The notes beneath the pieces are model-generated. The model saw only the letters and a list, made by a program, of their open reading frames with translations. It was not told where the DNA came from and ran no database searches. Below, in pieces: positions 1 to 5,923 of a stretch of 10,342 bases of DNA. This stretch comes from Caldifarciminota bacterium (lineage in GTDB: Bacteria; Hydrothermota; Hydrothermia; B15-G9; WFZT01): positions 1-10,342 of the forward strand of contig JALSOY010000169.1 in assembly GCA_026986235.1 (NCBI GenBank), read 5' to 3'. The stretch's first letter is position 1. Each line of letters starts with the position of its first letter. The position numbers and the translations under genes are program-made.

Positions 1-669
1 TAAAACAGGATCAGGAAATTCCGGTTTGAGGTCGTATTTCAGTAGAACAACCCTCAAGTCAGTGGAAGGATCATCATCAGGCCCTGCCACTGAAAGTATC
101 TCAGCATAAAATTTTTTCCTTTTTTCAACGAGATTAAAGATGACTTTAAATCCATCCTTTGCCCCCTTTGATTTTCCTTTCAAGACAGGGATTTTAACCG
201 GCAGAGAGGGATCGTCAGGTTCCACTTCCCCTCTACCAGATGTTCCATAAAAGGTTCCCACATGCTTTTCTTTGGCCCGTTCAATGATTTTTACGACTTT
301 CCCTTCAGGTTTTTTCCTCTTTCTTTTCGTTACAACCTGAACGAGCACCGTATCTCCCGAGAGTGCTCCTTTCATGTTTGATGGGGATATGAAGATGTCT
401 TCTTCACCTTCAGGGGTGAGAAAGAAACCGAAACCCTCTTTGAATCTCTGGATTTTACCTTTAAGAAGGCCAATTTTTTCAGAAAGTCCCACTTTCCCGT
501 CTCTGTTTCTATGTATGATTCCCTCCCTTGCAAGTTCATCCAGAATCTTTTTGAGCTGTTTTTTACCTTCTTTTTTTAGTTTAAGTTTTTTCGCCAGAGT
601 GTTGGTGGATATGTACTTTCTCCTGCATTTTTTAAGTGTTTTGATGACTTTATCTCTTGTGAGAGCCAT
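1..669 (-). CDS. rnr: Ribonuclease R, N-terminal part (3' end beyond window)
   Basis: RNase R is a processive 3'-5' exoribonuclease of the RNB/RNase II family that degrades structured RNA. The frame opens with ATG at 669..667 and stays open for 223 codons to the window edge, so the C-terminal part is missing. Residues 1-63 are a lysine-rich winged-helix region (KKILDELAREGII, then a short basic wing). Residues about 68-140 look like the RNase R cold-shock/OB domain: GKIQRFKEGFGFF, EEDIFISPSNMKGALSGD, then EGKVVKIIERA. Residues 189-221 match the segment before the catalytic RNB domain (AEILSVAGPDDDPSTDLRVV and KYDLKPEFPDPVL). The catalytic aspartates and the S1 domain would lie outside. The ATG directly follows the TAA of the flavoprotein gene with no spacer, and I see no strong Shine-Dalgarno site, so translation is probably coupled. 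RNase II is the alternative, but the winged-helix start and the order of motifs favour RNase R. Confidence 0.88.
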   Translation of the reverse strand, partial: MALTRDKVIKTLKKCRRKYISTNTLAKKLKLKKEGKKQLKKILDELAREGIIHRNRDGKVGLSEKIGLLKGKIQRFKEGFGFFLTPEGEEDIFISPSNMKGALSGDTVLVQVVTKRKRKKPEGKVVKIIERAKEKHVGTFYGTSGRGEVEPDDPSLPVKIPVLKGKSKGAKDGFKVIFNLVEKRKKFYAEILSVAGPDDDPSTDLRVVLLKYDLKPEFPDPVL

Positions 670-1626
670 TTAATGGGAGCAGAATAGGTTTTGGATGTTG
701 AATGACCGGGCAGCAAGGAGCGCTTCGTTTACGATTCTGTTGATTACCTCTTTGACCGGAAGAATTTCGTTGATCAGGGCGACAGATTGGCCTGCCATAA
801 GAGAACCGTTTTCTAAATCCCCCTCTCTGATACCGAGTCTGGATCTTCCCCTGAACATAAGACCAATTTCCTCTGCAGATTTCCCCTCCCTCTCTGCTTT
901 CAGGACTTCATCGGCGAATCTATTTCTTATTACCCTTGTGGGTGCCATGACACTTCCACCTATTAAGACGGTATCTTGATCCTTTGCTTTGACTATTGCA
1001 TCTTTAAAAGCCGGATGGGCCTCACACTCTGAAGTAGCGACAAATCGAGTGCCCATTTGAATGCCTGATGCCCCTGCCATCAGTGCAGCGGCGAAACCCC
1101 AGCCGTCTGCAATTCCACCTGCTGCCACCACAGGCACATCCCCGAGTTCGCTCAAAATTGCCCTCAAAAGGGGAAATGTTGCTATCCCTTCCCTTCCGTT
1201 GTGACCTCCAGCCTCAGTGCCCTCTGCGATTATCACATCAACTCCCGCTTCAAAGGCCTTTTTAGCAAATTTTACAGAAGAAACCACATGGAAGACCTTG
1301 ATGCCGTGATCCTTTAGTACAGGAGTAAAGAGTTTTGGATTTCCGGCTGAGGTAATCACAACAGGTACTTTCTCTTCAATGGCTATTTTTATCTGAGTTT
1401 CTGCATTTCCGTACATTATGGGTATATTAACGGCAAAGGGTTTATCAGTGGCGTCTTTTACCTGTCTTATCTGATCTCTTAGTTCTTCTTCGCTCATGGA
1501 ACCCGCACCGATTGTTCCCAGCCCTCCATTTTTAGAGACTGCGATGGCAAGGGGAGAGGTGGCGGCCCACACCATTCCCGCCTGGATGATGGGATACTTT
1601 ATACCCAGAAATTCACAGAGCTTCAT
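670..1626 (-). CDS. FabK/nitronate monooxygenase-family FMN flavoprotein
   Basis: This is a 318-residue TIM-barrel flavoprotein of the family that includes enoyl-ACP reductase II (FabK) and nitronate monooxygenase. Visible motifs, in order: GIKYPIIQAGM (8-18), SKNGGLGTIGAGSM (31-44), KPFAVNI (62-68), SAGNP (93-97), AEGTEAGGH (134-142) holding the family's conserved histidine, AAGGIADG (168-175) and QMGTRF (190-195) of the FMN phosphate-binding region, and GSLMAGQ (274-280). These are the usual landmarks and the length is normal. FabK would reduce enoyl-ACP in fatty acid synthesis; a nitronate monooxygenase would detoxify nitronates. The two cannot be separated reliably from sequence alone, and no other fatty-acid gene lies nearby. 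The ATG overlaps the TGA of the SLBB gene by four bases (ATGA), and the stop abuts the RNase R start. Family assignment is firm; the reaction is not. Confidence 0.85.
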   Translation of the reverse strand: MKLCEFLGIKYPIIQAGMVWAATSPLAIAVSKNGGLGTIGAGSMSEEELRDQIRQVKDATDKPFAVNIPIMYGNAETQIKIAIEEKVPVVITSAGNPKLFTPVLKDHGIKVFHVVSSVKFAKKAFEAGVDVIIAEGTEAGGHNGREGIATFPLLRAILSELGDVPVVAAGGIADGWGFAAALMAGASGIQMGTRFVATSECEAHPAFKDAIVKAKDQDTVLIGGSVMAPTRVIRNRFADEVLKAEREGKSAEEIGLMFRGRSRLGIREGDLENGSLMAGQSVALINEILPVKEVINRIVNEALLAARSFNIQNLFCSH

Positions 1627-2228
1627 TTACTCAGCCGATCTATGATAAGGATCAACAAACTGATGGTTGAAAGGATGGTATAAACGGTCGTAATACTGAG
1701 CTTGAAGCGTCTTCTCGGAATGTAAATGATGTCACCGGACCTGAGTCCCACATCGTACGCCGTCTGCTCATGCGTAATTGCCTTGTCTATGTCGATTTTT
1801 ATTACCTTTGAGCCACGCCTGATTATTGCGCGACCTGGATCAGCATCAGGCATAAGACCTCCTGCAAGTGCTATTGCATCAGTTACCTTTGTGGCGCTTG
1901 TTATGTTATATACCCCGGGTTTTCTCACCTGACCGAGTATGTTTATCCTGAAAAGAGGAATTACATCGATCTCCGGTTTCTTCAAAAATTTTGAATACCT
2001 CCTATAAAGGGTATCCCGAAGTTCTTTCGCCGTCAGATGTGAAACCTTTATGTTGCCTATAAGAGGAAGGTAAATGGTCGTGTCCACATCCACCAGAAAG
2101 GTGTCCGAATACTCCGGGTGTCTATAGACTTTAACGAGCACCACATCTCCTGGCTTGAATTCAGCAGTATATGTAATTCCTCCCTGCAAAAGAATCGCGG
2201 CAATTACGACTCCAAACATTTGCTTCAC
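1623..2228 (-). CDS. Polysaccharide export (Wza-like)/SLBB-domain protein with C-terminal membrane anchor
   Basis: This 201-residue protein has an N-terminal hydrophobic signal-like segment (about 5-21). A polysaccharide-export domain follows (about 22-95: FKPGDVVLVKVYRHPEY, then TIYLPLIGNIKVSHLTAKEL). Next comes a soluble-ligand-binding beta-grasp (SLBB) domain (about 96-170: NILGQVRKPGVYNI, DAIALAGGL, LRSGDIIYIPRR). Residues 178-197 form a hydrophobic helix ending IIDRLSK. In exopolysaccharide systems such proteins form periplasmic or outer-membrane translocation rings. No glycosyltransferase, Wzc kinase or flippase gene is present, and the protein is shorter than Wza, so its partner is unknown. 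The start is GTG at 2228..2226, overlapping the TGA of the ATPase E gene (GTGA); an in-frame ATG three codons later is possible. I see no lipobox cysteine. Domain call is confident; the cellular role is open. Confidence 0.8.
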   Translation of the reverse strand: MKQMFGVVIAAILLQGGITYTAEFKPGDVVLVKVYRHPEYSDTFLVDVDTTIYLPLIGNIKVSHLTAKELRDTLYRRYSKFLKKPEIDVIPLFRINILGQVRKPGVYNITSATKVTDAIALAGGLMPDADPGRAIIRRGSKVIKIDIDKAITHEQTAYDVGLRSGDIIYIPRRRFKLSITTVYTILSTISLLILIIDRLSK

Positions 2229-2812
2229 TCTCCCAATAAAATTTTACTGAACTCTTCGAGCAGGATTTCTCTTGCTCTCTCGAGTCTATCTTTTATCGTG
2301 TTGTAAACGAGAAATCCCCTGCTTTTGTCTTCAAGTATTACCCCATCAAAGTCCTTATCCCGGATTTCGAGTTTCGCAGAAATCCCTGTCTCATTTAGAA
2401 TACTTTCAACAAGGCTCCTGTCTTTTTTGCTCGTATAAACTACCACATCCCCGCCTTTGACTTCCCTGTATGCCTCAACAAGGAGAGATTTTAAGATTTC
2501 TCTGTACCTTTCTCTGTCCCGTGAAATTTTTGCGTACTCTTCTTCAAATCTTTTGACCACTTCGTTAATTACGCTGTGCCTTGCCTTTAAAATGTTGTCC
2601 TTTTCAATTTGCTTTGCCCTTCCAATTTCCCGGGATCTTTCAAGTTGCTCCCAGTATCTGAACTTTGCCTCTTCCTCTTCCCTTATTCTCTTGAGTTCAA
2701 GCTTTGCATGTTCAATAATGTTTTTTGCTTCTCCACGGGCTTCCTGCAGGATCTTTTCAACCTCTTCCCGGGCATTTTCCAGGATTATTCTTTTAACTCT
2801 TTCCCTTTCCAT
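2225..2812 (-). CDS. atpE: V-type ATP synthase/ATPase subunit E
   Basis: This 195-residue protein matches V/A-type ATPase subunit E, which forms peripheral stalks linking the catalytic A3B3 head to the membrane sector through subunit I. Residues 1 to about 95 are a long charged, heptad-like helix rich in Glu, Lys and Arg (VEKILQEARGEAKNIIEHAK is typical of E subunits). Residues about 96-195 form the small alpha/beta C-terminal domain (GDVVVYTSKKDRSLVESIL, FDGVILEDKSRGFLVYNT, then a terminal helix LEEFSKILLGE). Length is normal. The ATG at 2812..2810 overlaps the K gene stop by one base (TGATG) and has no strong Shine-Dalgarno site of its own, so it probably depends on coupling to K. In most V-ATPase operons C/F/A/B or A/B/D genes follow E; here the next gene encodes an SLBB protein. 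Confidence 0.87.
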   Translation of the reverse strand: MERERVKRIILENAREEVEKILQEARGEAKNIIEHAKLELKRIREEEEAKFRYWEQLERSREIGRAKQIEKDNILKARHSVINEVVKRFEEEYAKISRDRERYREILKSLLVEAYREVKGGDVVVYTSKKDRSLVESILNETGISAKLEIRDKDFDGVILEDKSRGFLVYNTIKDRLERAREILLEEFSKILLGE

Positions 2813-3117
2813 CAGAGCACAAAGAGAAGAATGGCAACGACAAATCCAAGAATTACTGCCGTTTCTGGAATAGCGATCATAATAATCACAGTTCCAGTCA
2901 TTTCAGGCCTTTCGGCGATTGCACCGGCTCCAGCTGCTCCAATCTTTCCCTGTGCATAGCCTGTTGCGAGAGCTGGAAGTCCAATTGCAAGAGCTGCACC
3001 AAGGTAAAGTGCCCAGCTCCTTGCTGCCTGGGCTGCCTCCTCTGCAAAAGCAACCCCTGTGAGGCCCAGAATAACCACCAATATTGCTCCAAGTATTATC
3101 ACTGCTTTACGAACCAT
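2812..3117 (-). CDS. atpK: V-type ATP synthase subunit K (rotor c-type proteolipid), with signal peptide
   Basis: This 101-residue proteolipid would form the ion-carrying membrane rotor ring. Residues 1-25 look like a cleavable signal peptide (MVRKAVIILGA..., with a GVAFA|EE cleavage-like site), as in the Thermus V-ATPase L subunit. A single hairpin follows. Helix 1 spans about 35-68 and contains GYAQGKIGAAGAGAIAERPE; helix 2 spans about 74-101 and contains IAIPETAVILGF. Glu85 is the ion-binding carboxylate. Gln56 and Thr86 sit where Na+-coupled c subunits have ligands, but Thermus has similar residues and is H+-coupled, so ion specificity is unresolved. The start at 3117 is chosen over a longer frame beginning at 3189 because a perfect AGGAGG lies five bases upstream and the protein then begins with the signal peptide. 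The gene overlaps the end of subunit I by 11 bases. Confidence 0.9.
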   Translation of the reverse strand: MVRKAVIILGAILVVILGLTGVAFAEEAAQAARSWALYLGAALAIGLPALATGYAQGKIGAAGAGAIAERPEMTGTVIIMIAIPETAVILGFVVAILLFVL

Positions 3118-5005
3118 GGCTACCTCCTTTTTTGAATGGATTATATTTCTTTCCTCCTGATATGTAAAACTTTGAGAAAAATTCAACAAATTGCAGCCTC
3201 AATCCCTGTATAGTCGGATCAAAAATACCGAGGATCATGTTTAAAGTGTGAAACAAAATTGCCACTGTAAAACCAAAGATAAGATTTGGAATCAAACCAC
3301 CGAACATGTTCGCAATCATACCCAGAATAGCTGAAGAAAGTCCTATTGCCATAAGTCGGGCAAAGCTGAACATGTTGCCCATGGCAGAGAGAATTTCAAT
3401 GGGTGCAACAAAGTTGTGCAGGTATGCCACAGCAGGCACAGATATGACGAGAAGCACAACCCCTATCTTTATGAGAATGCCTGGATAGCCTTTCCATCCA
3501 CCTATAAGCATGAGTATTGGTCCTATGAAGGCGAGAGAGAGGCCGGTTAGCCCCACAAATCTTGCAAATTCATACCTGGCGTGTCTTGTATGGCCGAGCC
3601 GGAGATTGTTGATAAAACCCAGGAATACTCCGAGTATCACCTGTAAAACTCCAAAAAGCACGGCAACGACAAGAACCGTTTTAATCTCGTGCATTCTGTG
3701 AATCAACAGTGGGTGCATGCCGAGCCTCTCTGACAGATCCCCGAAGGCCTCTCCGTAGAGAAAGCCAAAGACGATACTCCAGAAGGATGTCCAGAGAAAT
3801 ATTATGGCGACCTGTCTGAGTACAATATTTTGCCGTGACTTTAAATAAAGCATACCGAAAAGCAAAAAGGCAACCGACCCGTATCCAAAGTCACCAAGCA
3901 TAAAGCCGAAATATATGGGGAAGAAGAAATAGAGCAGGGGAGTGGGATCTATCGTTCCGTATATGGGGGGCTGGAAAATGGTCAATAGCAGTTGGAACGG
4001 CCTGAAAATAGATAAATTTTTAAATTTTACAGGCACTCTATGATACTCTTCCTTTCGGGGTGTTATGTCCTTTAAAACCAGTCTGTCTCTAAATTTCTGG
4101 CTAAGATATTTTTCAAATTTTTCAAAACCTTCTTCTGGCACCCATCCCCAGAGGAAGTAAAGAAAACGGGTTTGTCCCATATACCTGCTCTTTGCCTCAA
4201 GTATCTCAACTTCTTCCTGAACGAAACCCAAAAGTTTCTTCAACTTTTCACCGTGCTTATTTTTGAACTCTTCAATTCTTTTTTTATTTTTTTCAAGCTT
4301 TTCAGGTATCCTGGCAAGATCGGATTCAAGGGCCTCAACCATCCCCTCAACGGTCATTCCCATGTATTTCTCCGGGATTTTGAGTTCGCTGATCCCCTCT
4401 TTCCATATCAGCTCAGAGATTTCATTAATTCTCTCTTCCGGGGCGACTATGAGTCCTGCAAGTCTGTCTCCGCTTAAATCCGTTGATACTATTTCAAATT
4501 CAAGGTCGGGAAACTTTTCACCGATAAGATCCCTGATGTAGTCGAGGATTCGCGCTTCGCTTTTGGAGATGGTTATACCGATAAATCCCAAATTTTCGAT
4601 ATTTTTGTAAGTTGAAAGCAACTCTCTGAGGGCCGACAGGGCTTTTCTATAATCCTTTAGAAGTCTTTCCTCCTGCCTTATCCGCCTTTCTTCATCAACG
4701 ATTGCTCTGTACTCTTCCCGCAGTTCATCTACTTCCTGCCCTATATTTTTACCCTGAATCACTTCCTCAGTATAATCTGAGATCAGGCCAAGATCCTGAA
4801 CGATCTCTTTAAGGTCGTTTAAATACCCTTTAAATTGTTTTAATTTTTCAGACTCTTCAGGCGTAAATTCGAAATTAACAATATTGGGATCGTCTTTGGG
4901 CAGTTCTTCAAGGTGTAAAATACCGAATTTGTAGATTTCTTTGAGAAGATCGTCAACATCTTTTTTGGAGCCCGTTATTTCGACTTTGACCATTTTTTCA
5001 AGCAT
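3107..5005 (-). CDS. atpI: V-type ATP synthase subunit I (a-subunit; ion channel and stator)
   Basis: This 632-residue protein is the membrane stator of the V/A-type ATPase. It carries the ion half-channels and anchors the peripheral stalks. Residues 1 to about 330 are the cytoplasmic arm, with long coiled coils (about 50-135 and 225-275) and small globular lobes. Residues about 335-610 are membrane-embedded, with roughly seven to eight hydrophobic segments. Diagnostic stretches are TPLLYFFFPIYFGFMLGDFGYG (355-376), EILSAMGNMFSFARLMAIGL (537-556) with Arg550 at the position of the essential channel arginine, and ILFHTLNMILGIFDPTIQGL (583-602) followed by LRLQFVEFFSKFY. The length is typical. 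The start at 5005 has a strong GGAGGAGG upstream, and a promoter lies just before it. The tail overlaps the K gene by 11 bases. Confidence 0.92.
   Translation of the reverse strand: MLEKMVKVEITGSKKDVDDLLKEIYKFGILHLEELPKDDPNIVNFEFTPEESEKLKQFKGYLNDLKEIVQDLGLISDYTEEVIQGKNIGQEVDELREEYRAIVDEERRIRQEERLLKDYRKALSALRELLSTYKNIENLGFIGITISKSEARILDYIRDLIGEKFPDLEFEIVSTDLSGDRLAGLIVAPEERINEISELIWKEGISELKIPEKYMGMTVEGMVEALESDLARIPEKLEKNKKRIEEFKNKHGEKLKKLLGFVQEEVEILEAKSRYMGQTRFLYFLWGWVPEEGFEKFEKYLSQKFRDRLVLKDITPRKEEYHRVPVKFKNLSIFRPFQLLLTIFQPPIYGTIDPTPLLYFFFPIYFGFMLGDFGYGSVAFLLFGMLYLKSRQNIVLRQVAIIFLWTSFWSIVFGFLYGEAFGDLSERLGMHPLLIHRMHEIKTVLVVAVLFGVLQVILGVFLGFINNLRLGHTRHARYEFARFVGLTGLSLAFIGPILMLIGGWKGYPGILIKIGVVLLVISVPAVAYLHNFVAPIEILSAMGNMFSFARLMAIGLSSAILGMIANMFGGLIPNLIFGFTVAILFHTLNMILGIFDPTIQGLRLQFVEFFSKFYISGGKKYNPFKKGGSHGS
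3123..3128 (-). promoter_or_regulatory. Shine-Dalgarno site deciding the subunit K start
   Basis: On the minus strand this reads AGGAGG, followed by TAGCC and then ATG at 3117..3115. It lies inside the last codons of subunit I, where it helps encode the Lys-Lys-Gly-Gly-Ser tail. It is the strongest ribosome-binding site in the ATPase cluster apart from that of subunit I, in keeping with the need for many K copies per enzyme. Confidence 0.8.
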
Positions 5006-5007
5006 AA

Positions 5008-5057
5008 TCCTCCTCCATCAGGCTAAAAAGATAAAGTCAGCATTTTGGTTATGTCAA
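5008..5057 (-). promoter_or_regulatory. Sigma70-type promoter and Shine-Dalgarno site for the ATPase I-K-E cluster
   Basis: The 66-base gap between lepB and the subunit I gene contains, on the minus strand, a perfect TTGACA (-35, 5057..5052), an 18-base spacer and TATCTT (-10, 5033..5028, four of six matches to consensus). A purine-rich GGAGGAGGA follows at 5016..5008, two bases before the ATG at 5005. The predicted transcript would begin near 5021 with a leader of only about 16 bases. The -35 box and Shine-Dalgarno site are strong; the -10 box is imperfect. I see no terminator hairpin between lepB and this promoter, so read-through from upstream is likely. Confidence 0.6.
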
Positions 5058-5071
5058 TTCAGATAAGGGGT

Positions 5072-5776
5072 TTACCTGATTTTGCCAAAACCCATGTCAT
5101 AGACTGCGAAAATTCTATTCCATCTGACCTTTTCCCAGGGTTTACTCCATGGTGCCTGGGGGTTGTAAGAAAAGTAGATAATAAACGGTATCCCTATGAT
5201 GAGTTTGTATGGAACTGGCCCCCAGTATCTCGAATCGTAGGAATAGTCGCGGTTATCACCAAGGGCGAAAACCGTACCTTCCGGCACAACAACGGGACCA
5301 AAGTTGTCTCTAACATAGGGATTCTGCATGAATTCTTTGTTCTCCCAGCTTTTCTGGTACATCCTCTGTGCTACCGGGTTGTCCGAAAGCCTGTATAGTT
5401 GGGGAAGTACATTGGGATCTTTGTGTACCGCATAAGGCTCTTCCACCTTCCTTCCGTTAACATACAGAACCTTGTCACGGATCATTACAGTATCACCAGG
5501 GAGAGCCACGCATCGCTTAACAAAATGCTTCCTCTCGTTCACCGGATACTTGAATATAATGATGTCCCCCCTTCTTGGTGTCTTCCATTGAGCTATCCTT
5601 ATGTCAGTGTAAGGAATATCAATCCCATAAACGAACTTCAGTGCCAGTAAAACATCACCTGGTAAGAGGGTATCTTCCATGGACCCCGACGGAATCACAT
5701 AGGGGTATACAAGGAACGCACGGATCAGAATTATTACGATTACTGTCCAGACGATGGATTTTACTTTCTTTGTCAT
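5072..5776 (-). CDS. lepB: Type I signal peptidase
   Basis: This 234-residue membrane-anchored serine protease cleaves signal peptides from exported proteins on the outer face of the inner membrane. Residues 6-24 are the single N-terminal transmembrane helix. Box B is VIPSGSMEDTLLPGD (27-41) with catalytic Ser32. RRGDIIIFKYP (68-78) follows, and HFVKRCVALPGD (84-95) contains the general-base Lys87. VLYVNG is at 103-108, and box E, GDNRDYSYDSRYWG, is at 173-186. A loop rich in Tyr, Gln and Asn (about 118-160) lies between the catalytic lysine and box E. All catalytic residues are present, so it should be active. It sits two bases downstream of the 47-residue membrane protein (TGAGAATG), as the last gene before the ATPase promoter. 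Confidence 0.95.
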   Translation of the reverse strand: MTKKVKSIVWTVIVIILIRAFLVYPYVIPSGSMEDTLLPGDVLLALKFVYGIDIPYTDIRIAQWKTPRRGDIIIFKYPVNERKHFVKRCVALPGDTVMIRDKVLYVNGRKVEEPYAVHKDPNVLPQLYRLSDNPVAQRMYQKSWENKEFMQNPYVRDNFGPVVVPEGTVFALGDNRDYSYDSRYWGPVPYKLIIGIPFIIYFSYNPQAPWSKPWEKVRWNRIFAVYDMGFGKIR

Positions 5777-5778
5777 TC

Positions 5779-5922
5779 TCAGAAACCTTTATAGAGACCC
5801 GAAGTATAAATATAAATTGCAAGGACCAGGAAAAATATGATGAGCAGAATCCAGAGTGTTTTTCTGCTCTCTGTTTGCTTCTCTTTTCTTCTCCTCTTTT
5901 TTAAAAAATTAAATTCAAGCAT
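5779..5922 (-). CDS. Small single-span membrane protein, 47 residues, unknown function
   Basis: This short frame runs from ATG at 5922..5920 to TGA at 5781..5779. Residues 1-22 are polar and strongly basic (LKKRRRKEKQTESRK). Residues 23-40 form one hydrophobic helix (TLWILLIIFFLVLAIYIYT), and a short SGLYKGF tail ends the protein. The positive-inside rule predicts a cytoplasmic N-terminus. The ATG follows the TGA of the PilM-like gene by one base (TGACATG), and its own stop is two bases before the lepB ATG. Without it there would be a gap of about 150 bases in an otherwise gapless block. That spacing and the classic membrane topology are the main evidence that it is real. I do not recognise a family. 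Confidence 0.68.
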   Translation of the reverse strand: MLEFNFLKKRRRKEKQTESRKTLWILLIIFFLVLAIYIYTSGLYKGF

Positions 5923-5923
5923 G

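Noticed and set aside
374..673. Plus-strand open frame of 99 codons
   Set aside because: It lies entirely opposite the RNase R reading frame, has Ser/Phe/Leu-rich composition typical of an antisense shadow, and shows no recognisable domain.
2457..2873. Plus-strand open frame of 138 codons opposite ATPase subunits E and K
   Set aside because: Composition (Ser, Leu, Phe runs) mirrors the Glu/Lys-rich coiled coil on the other strand; it is an antisense shadow.
3118..3189. Longer start for subunit K at 3189
   Set aside because: The extension runs back into the subunit I coding region, is not proteolipid-like, and a perfect Shine-Dalgarno site plus signal peptide mark 3117 as the start.
5777..5800. 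Separate promoter for lepB
   Set aside because: The region is coding for the 47-residue protein, and the two-base gap points to cotranscription and translational coupling.
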